Shown here: positions 6,260 to 10,016 of the stretch, one piece after another
Layout of the letters: every line of letters starts with the position of its first letter
Position numbering within the stretch: the first letter of the stretch is position 1
Source of the DNA: Candidatus Nanohalarchaeota archaeon
Lineage (GTDB): Archaea > EX4484-52 > B79-G9
Assembly (NCBI GenBank): GCA_017610525.1
Contig: JAFCBW010000030.1
Coordinates: 1-10,016 of the forward strand
DNA length: 10,016 nt
Direction: 5' to 3'
Translations under genes and position numbers: made by a program
The notes under the pieces: generated by a model
Told to the model about the DNA's origin: nothing
Seen by the model: the letters and a program-made list of their open reading frames with translations, nothing else
Databases searched by the model: none

Positions 6260-6895
6260 ATGCTAAAAAACAAAAATAAAAGAAAAGGGCAAATGTCCCT
6301 TGAAATGATAATCGGGCTAATCATCTTGCTCGTGGTAGCAGCAGTTGTCATAAAAATCTTCATGGACAAGATGAGCGGTGATAATCTGTCCGCGCCGGAA
6401 ACACTTGAACTTGAGGCATTCCGCCAGCATTGTGATGCTCTATGCACAAGATATATAGACACAAATTTCGCAGGAGCAGAAGCACTTGCATATTGCGAAA
6501 AATACTTTGAGATTGACCTCAATAAAAACGGGAAGATTCCCGGCGAGGCTGGGATGTTGGAAGGCTACGGATTATGCGAGGACAGGGTCTACTGCTTCAA
6601 CATAAAAGAATGCAACTGGGGTTCAAGTTCAAGGAGTCGCCTGACACCCGAAAAATGCAGAGATGTCATGTGTGATGTCTACACCGAGCGCTATGACAGC
6701 AATGTAACCGCAGCAGAATACATCGCAACTAAGATTCAATTCGGCACATGCGATGCGCTGGACGAGGAGATATCATTCGAGGACGCATCCGGTAATGAAC
6801 ACACCCTTGCAACATGGCATACTTCATTATTCGGTCCCGTTACTCCCACTATCGCTGGTGACGTTGAGATTCACTGCCGCGGAGACACAGGCTAA
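6260..6895 (+). CDS. Cysteine-rich class III signal peptide pilin
   Basis: A 211-residue pilin candidate. A basic leader (residues 1-10) is followed by QMSLEMIIGLIILLVV from residue 11. This matches the archaeal class III signal peptide pattern QxSxE followed by a hydrophobic helix, which a type IV prepilin peptidase cleaves just before Q. The mature protein has ten Cys (58, 62, 79, 106, 112, 118, 133, 138, 164, 206), enough for five disulfides. DLNKNGKIPGE (86-96) resembles an EF-hand or dockerin calcium loop (DxNxNGxI), with the final acidic residue one position early. The gene has its own TATA box and ribosome binding site and ends at a hairpin terminator, so it is probably a separate strong transcript and the main pilus subunit. 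A partial second copy lies at 7017-7229. No prepilin peptidase gene is in the window. Confidence 0.85.
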   Translation: MLKNKNKRKGQMSLEMIIGLIILLVVAAVVIKIFMDKMSGDNLSAPETLELEAFRQHCDALCTRYIDTNFAGAEALAYCEKYFEIDLNKNGKIPGEAGMLEGYGLCEDRVYCFNIKECNWGSSSRSRLTPEKCRDVMCDVYTERYDSNVTAAEYIATKIQFGTCDALDEEISFEDASGNEHTLATWHTSLFGPVTPTIAGDVEIHCRGDTG

Positions 6896-6905
6896 ACACA
6901 ATAAA

Positions 6906-6961
6906 ACTTAAATCTCTTTTAAGTACAGGGATTCATTCCCTGCTTCTTTCTTTATTTTTTT
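6906..6961 (+). terminator. Terminator after the pilin gene
   Basis: Ten nt past the pilin stop there are two hairpins, ACTTAAA/TTTAAGT (6906-6924) and CAGGGA-TTCAT-TCCCTG (6926-6942). A T-rich run follows (6944-6961, with TTTTTT at 6955-6960). T-rich tracts end transcription in archaea. The rest of the gap to 7016 shows no gene. Confidence 0.6.
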
Positions 6962-7016
6962 ATATCAGTCATTATGTTAACTTCTATATTTTATGTTGAA
7001 GCAATAGATTAGCACT

Positions 7017-7229
7017 TTGGGCTCAAGTTCAAGGAGTCGCCTGACACCTGAGATGTGCGATGTCTATACAGGTTGCATTGTCACTGTATTATCCTCAGCA
7101 CAGTACATAGAAAGCATGATTGAATTCGGCTCATGCGACCCGAAAGATAGCGAAATCACACAAAAAGACACATATACTGCCTCATGGTGGACAGAGACAT
7201 ACCAAGACATCCACTGCAAAACCTACTAA
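7017..7229 (+). pseudogene. 5'-truncated pilin copy (C-terminal half only)
   Basis: The frame reads GSSSRSRLTPE, MCDVYT, a short variable part, YIESMIEFGSCD, a variable part and IHCKTY. It lines up with residues 121 to about 207 of the intact pilin (GSSSRSRLTPE, MCDVYT, YIATKIQFGTCD, EIHC). The first 26 nt of homology (7023-7048) are identical to 6623-6648, while the rest has diverged strongly. A small deletion removes the counterpart of KCRDV. There is no signal peptide, membrane helix, promoter or ribosome binding site; the only start is a TTG at 7017. It therefore cannot yield an exported pilin by itself. It is either a decayed duplicate or a silent donor cassette. Its stop overlaps the stop of the convergent isomerase gene. 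Confidence 0.7.
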
Positions 7230-8341
7230 AACTTAACCTTCTCCCTAAGCGCATCAATACTCTCCCTATTGGAAAGATTATCCATCCTTATCCCCCGCGC
7301 GAAAAGCCACTCCCTCGTCCTTCCAAGAATCACAACATCTTTCTTCGAAATCTCAGAAACACTACCTGCACCGCAAAGAAACATACACGACCTCATCTCA
7401 TCAATAATCCCTGAAAGAACAGAAACAACATCCTTATGCGACTTAGTCGCAGCCTTAAGCACCGGCAAAGCAAAACCCGCGTAATCCGCACCCAGCGCAA
7501 TAGCTTTCACAGCATCAACACCGCTCCTCACACCACCGGATGCAATAATCCCTGTATTCACAGCCTGCCTGCACTCAACCAAAGAACACGCCGTCGGCAC
7601 ACCCCAGTTCTTAAACAGCAACCCCTGCCCTTCCTTATCACGATAATGCTCAACCATACTAAACGACGTACCGCCAAGCCCCCCCACATCAATCATAGAA
7701 GCCCCTGTCCTCGAAACCATAATCGCAGTTTCTCTGGAAATCCCCGCACCAGTCTCCTTAACAACCACCGGCACCCCTAGATTCTGGCAAAAATACTTCA
7801 GCCGCTCAAAAGAGCCCTTCCAGTTGACATTACCCTCCGGCTGCACAGCCTCCTGCAGGGCATTCAGATGAATTGCAACACCATCTGCCCCAATCTCCTT
7901 GCATGCATCCTTGATCTGCCTGATATCATACTCATCAATCAACTGCACAAGCCCGATATTAGATAATACCGGAATCGTAGGCGCAACATCCCGCACCTTA
8001 TAAGTATCCCACAATTTTTCATCAACCAGCGCAGCCCTCACAGACCCGCACCCAAACGCAACACCGACCTCCTCGCAAGCCCGGGCAAGATTCTTATTAA
8101 TCTTCTCTGCAATCTTCGCCCCGCCGGTAATCGCCTCAACAATCAGAGGCGCACTCATCTTCTTGCCAAGAAACTCACACGAAAGATCAATCTCATCCCT
8201 ATCCACATCAACCATCGCATGATGCACAAGAGTCACATCATCAAAACCCGAAGGTACATCAGACTCAACATCTTCCAGAAGACATACCTTGATGTGGCTC
8301 TCCTTTCTAATCTCAACATCACTCTTCTTAACTGCCGCCAT
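7226..8341 (-). CDS. fni: Type 2 isopentenyl-diphosphate delta-isomerase
   Basis: A 371-residue FMN-dependent enzyme that interconverts isopentenyl and dimethylallyl diphosphate in the cytoplasm, the step that primes archaeal lipid synthesis. It is full length for the family. Diagnostic motifs in order: RKESHI near the start (12-17), ITGG (71-74), GCGS (97-100), HLNALQE (158-164; its Glu is the family's metal and catalytic region), VVKETGAGIS (193-202), GGLGGTSF (220-227) and ASGGVRSG (267-274), the latter two typical of the FMN phosphate site in this TIM barrel. The start is ATG 8341. The upstream gap of 84 nt from hypE contains its own TATA box, so expression need not depend on hypE. The stop codon TAG (7228-7226) overlaps the stop of the truncated pilin copy on the other strand. 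Confidence 0.95.
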   Translation of the reverse strand: MAAVKKSDVEIRKESHIKVCLLEDVESDVPSGFDDVTLVHHAMVDVDRDEIDLSCEFLGKKMSAPLIVEAITGGAKIAEKINKNLARACEEVGVAFGCGSVRAALVDEKLWDTYKVRDVAPTIPVLSNIGLVQLIDEYDIRQIKDACKEIGADGVAIHLNALQEAVQPEGNVNWKGSFERLKYFCQNLGVPVVVKETGAGISRETAIMVSRTGASMIDVGGLGGTSFSMVEHYRDKEGQGLLFKNWGVPTACSLVECRQAVNTGIIASGGVRSGVDAVKAIALGADYAGFALPVLKAATKSHKDVVSVLSGIIDEMRSCMFLCGAGSVSEISKKDVVILGRTREWLFARGIRMDNLSNRESIDALREKVKF

Positions 8342-8403
8342 AAAATACCACTTCTATCATGAAACTTTGCGAAAAACTCCTAAACAACAGTTTACCTGCA
8401 AAT

Positions 8404-8411
8404 TATTTATA
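8404..8411 (-). promoter_or_regulatory. TATA box of fni
   Basis: The minus strand reads TATAAATA, preceded by the purine-rich BRE-like GAAAC. It lies about 63 nt upstream of the fni ATG, so the leader would be about 35-40 nt. Confidence 0.6.
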
Positions 8412-8425
8412 GTTTCTGGGAGATT

Positions 8426-9391
8426 TCAGCAAATCCTGACCACATTCTCCCCGCGAGGCACATTCATAAGCTTCTCACCGACCGCAGTCCTCAAAACAAC
8501 CTTCTCACCGCGAACAACCTCTCCAATCACACATGCATCACAATCAAAATCCCTCAAAATCCCGACCACCTCATCCGCATCACCCGCGCTAACCCCGAAA
8601 ACAATCCTCCCTTCACACGCAATCTCAAAAACATCAACCCCTAGAATATCGCATATCGCGCGAACTTCCCTCTTAACAGGCACCTTATCATCCTCCACAA
8701 CAATACGCGCCTTGCTCTTCAAAGCCATCTCATTAAGACACGCAGAAAGCCCACCCCGTGTAGGATCCTTGCACGCCTTGATATACCCTCTGCACGCATC
8801 AACGGCCTCAAAAACAGGAGCACAATCAGAAACAAGCGAACTCTCATACCCGAACCGCGAAGAAAGAATAGCCGCGCCATGATCACCCACACTCCCGGAA
8901 ACTACAATCTTATCCCCTGCCTCAAGGCCGCTATTGGCAATGACCTTATCCGCGATACCGACCCCCGAAACATTAATCAAAATACCGGGAACCTCACCCT
9001 TGGAAAGAACCTTGGTATCTCCTGTAACAACAGGCACACCCACTGCCTCGCAAACATTATTGACAGACTCAAGAATCTTCCACAACTTATCATCAGAAAA
9101 ACCCTCCTCAATCACAAGCGCAAGCGAAAGCCCGATTGGTCTTGCACCCATCACGCAAAGGTCATTGATTGTGCCGCAAACTGCCAGTTTCCCAATATCC
9201 CCCCCCGGGAAAAACACAGGCTCAACAGTAAAACTATCCGTAGTAAAAACAACATACTTATCCCCAATTATCACATAAGCTCCGTCATCGGAAACACCCG
9301 AGAAGTCGCCCTTGACCGTGAGAATGCGTCTCATCTTATCAATAAGCGCACCCATCTCAGAGCCCCCCGCACCATCACTGATCGTAACCAT
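8426..9391 (-). CDS. hypE: Hydrogenase maturation factor HypE
   Basis: A 321-residue protein of the PurM/ThiL-like fold. HypE takes a carbamoyl group from HypF onto its C-terminal Cys and dehydrates it with ATP to a thiocyanate, the source of the cyanide ligands of the [NiFe]-hydrogenase active site. Evidence: DGAGG at 6-10, DDGA at 35-38, FPGGDIGKLA (61-70), GTINDL and MGARP (73-85), EEGF (95-98), DPTRGGL (209-215), ACEGR (258-262) and the C-terminal VRIC ending in Cys321, which matches the essential PRIC-type tail. The terminal Cys separates HypE from ThiL, SelD and PurM relatives. The length is near the usual 330-350. It lies upstream of fni on the same strand. No other hyp gene or hydrogenase subunit is visible, so partners must be elsewhere. 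Confidence 0.93.
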   Translation of the reverse strand: MVTISDGAGGSEMGALIDKMRRILTVKGDFSGVSDDGAYVIIGDKYVVFTTDSFTVEPVFFPGGDIGKLAVCGTINDLCVMGARPIGLSLALVIEEGFSDDKLWKILESVNNVCEAVGVPVVTGDTKVLSKGEVPGILINVSGVGIADKVIANSGLEAGDKIVVSGSVGDHGAAILSSRFGYESSLVSDCAPVFEAVDACRGYIKACKDPTRGGLSACLNEMALKSKARIVVEDDKVPVKREVRAICDILGVDVFEIACEGRIVFGVSAGDADEVVGILRDFDCDACVIGEVVRGEKVVLRTAVGEKLMNVPRGENVVRIC

Positions 9392-9396
9392 CTAAA

Positions 9397-9434
9397 ACAC
9401 CTACTCTCTCTATTGTGGGACTTAATGTTTTAAA
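9397..9434 (-). promoter_or_regulatory. TATA box and ribosome binding site of hypE
   Basis: The minus strand has a TATA-like TTTAAAA (9434-9428) about 40 nt before ATG 9391. GTAGGTG (9403-9397) ends 5 nt before the ATG and serves as the ribosome binding site. The leader would be about 15 nt. Confidence 0.5.
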
Positions 9435-9453
9435 TCCAAACAATAAAACAGAA

Positions 9454-10016
9454 CTAAAGACACCTGACTTTCAGCTTTTTACTCTTCTTCTTACTATAGA
9501 CTGAACTAATATCATACAAAGTCTTCTGTTTGATATCTCTTTTATTCTTCCCAAACATGCCTCTAAACCTATCAAAGGCACCCTCTTTTTTACTGGCGCA
9601 CGACAGCATGCCTTTACTGCCATAGCCTCCATACCCGCACGAAAATGGCGACGGTTTCGATTTACTCTTATTACTCTTTATCATGCCGCTCAACATACTG
9701 ACTTCTTTCATCACACTATCATTAAGCGTCCTCTTCTTCTTCAATTTAAATCCTTTGCCATGTTGATACCCTGCAGTACTAGGCTGCATGTTCATGCTAT
9801 TATAATATTGCCACCCAAACAACCCTGCAATCAAAAGCATAACAACAATCAGGCTATTCCTGAGCCAATTGCTCTTCTTCTCCCCTCCCACAATACCCTC
9901 CTGCTCCTTAAGTTCCAATTTGACTTCAACCATCAGAGACTCCGCAGAGACCTGACTCTCATAAGCAGAAAGATAATCCCCTCTCTCTATAGCTGCTTTT
10001 GCGTTCTTCAGGTGCT
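9454..10016 (-). CDS. Membrane protein with basic C-terminal tail, 3' part (partial)
   Basis: The frame ending at TAG 9456-9454 is open without a stop to the window edge, so the gene most likely begins outside and the Met at 9933 is probably internal. The part upstream of that Met (10014-9934, 27 codons) reads LKNAKAAIERGDYLSAYESQ, a helix like the amphipathic repeats found before membrane anchors in archaeal surface proteins. A membrane helix follows (RNSLIVVMLLIAGLFGW, about 25-41 counted from Met 9933). The last 110 residues are strongly basic, rich in Lys, Gly and Ser, with patches such as KLKKKR and KKKSKKLK. By the positive-inside rule the tail would be cytoplasmic and the missing N-terminal part external. 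I do not recognise the family. A T-rich stretch follows the stop. Confidence 0.65.
   Translation of the reverse strand, partial: HLKNAKAAIERGDYLSAYESQVSAESLMVEVKLELKEQEGIVGGEKKSNWLRNSLIVVMLLIAGLFGWQYYNSMNMQPSTAGYQHGKGFKLKKKRTLNDSVMKEVSMLSGMIKSNKSKSKPSPFSCGYGGYGSKGMLSCASKKEGAFDRFRGMFGKNKRDIKQKTLYDISSVYSKKKSKKLKVRCL

Noticed and set aside
7017..7019. TTG as a real start for a 70-residue protein
   Set aside because: No ribosome binding site or promoter; homology shows that the frame begins in the middle of a pilin gene.
7269..9433. Plus-strand frames opposite fni and hypE
   Set aside because: Shadow frames of two well-supported conserved genes.

Overview
The window looks archaeal. Promoters are TATA boxes about 25 nt upstream of starts, some transcripts are probably leaderless, ribosome binding sites are of the GGTGAT type, one pilin has a class III (QxSxE) signal peptide, and the isomerase is the archaeal type 2 enzyme. 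The pilus ATPase, the fused double TadC protein and the cysteine-rich pilin resemble families I associate with DPANN archaea (Woesearchaeota/Pacearchaeota-like). That lineage placement is inference from memory and was not tested by any search.

Layout. Positions 1-102 (minus) hold the start of a secreted protein with a DUF2341-like motif. Positions 293-7229 form an archaeal type IV pilus / type II secretion-like locus. The motor ATPase (293-2578, minus) diverges from a plus-strand series: the double TadC membrane platform (2609-4741), a small membrane-anchored pilin-like protein (4758-5192), a decayed double zinc-ribbon reading frame (about 5236-5370), a 203-bp palindrome-rich MITE-like element (5381-5583), a second pilin-like protein (5596-6189) and a Cys-rich class III pilin (6260-6895) with its own promoter and terminator. 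A 5'-truncated pilin copy follows (7017-7229). It shares an exact 26-nt block with the intact gene and ends against the isomerase gene.

Positions 7226-9391 (minus) carry two metabolic genes: type 2 isopentenyl-diphosphate isomerase (fni) and HypE, a [NiFe]-hydrogenase cyanide-ligand maturation factor. Positions 9454-10016 (minus) hold the C-terminal part of a membrane protein with a very basic tail; its frame is open to the window edge.

How the genes fit. The ATPase would power the TadC platform to assemble the class III pilin. The two single-pass proteins share a C-x13-C core and a C-terminal strand motif, so they are probably related minor subunits or anchors. No prepilin peptidase and no hydrogenase subunit genes are in the window. 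The accessory signals cluster between 5193 and 7229: a decayed gene, an inserted element and a promoterless partial pilin copy.
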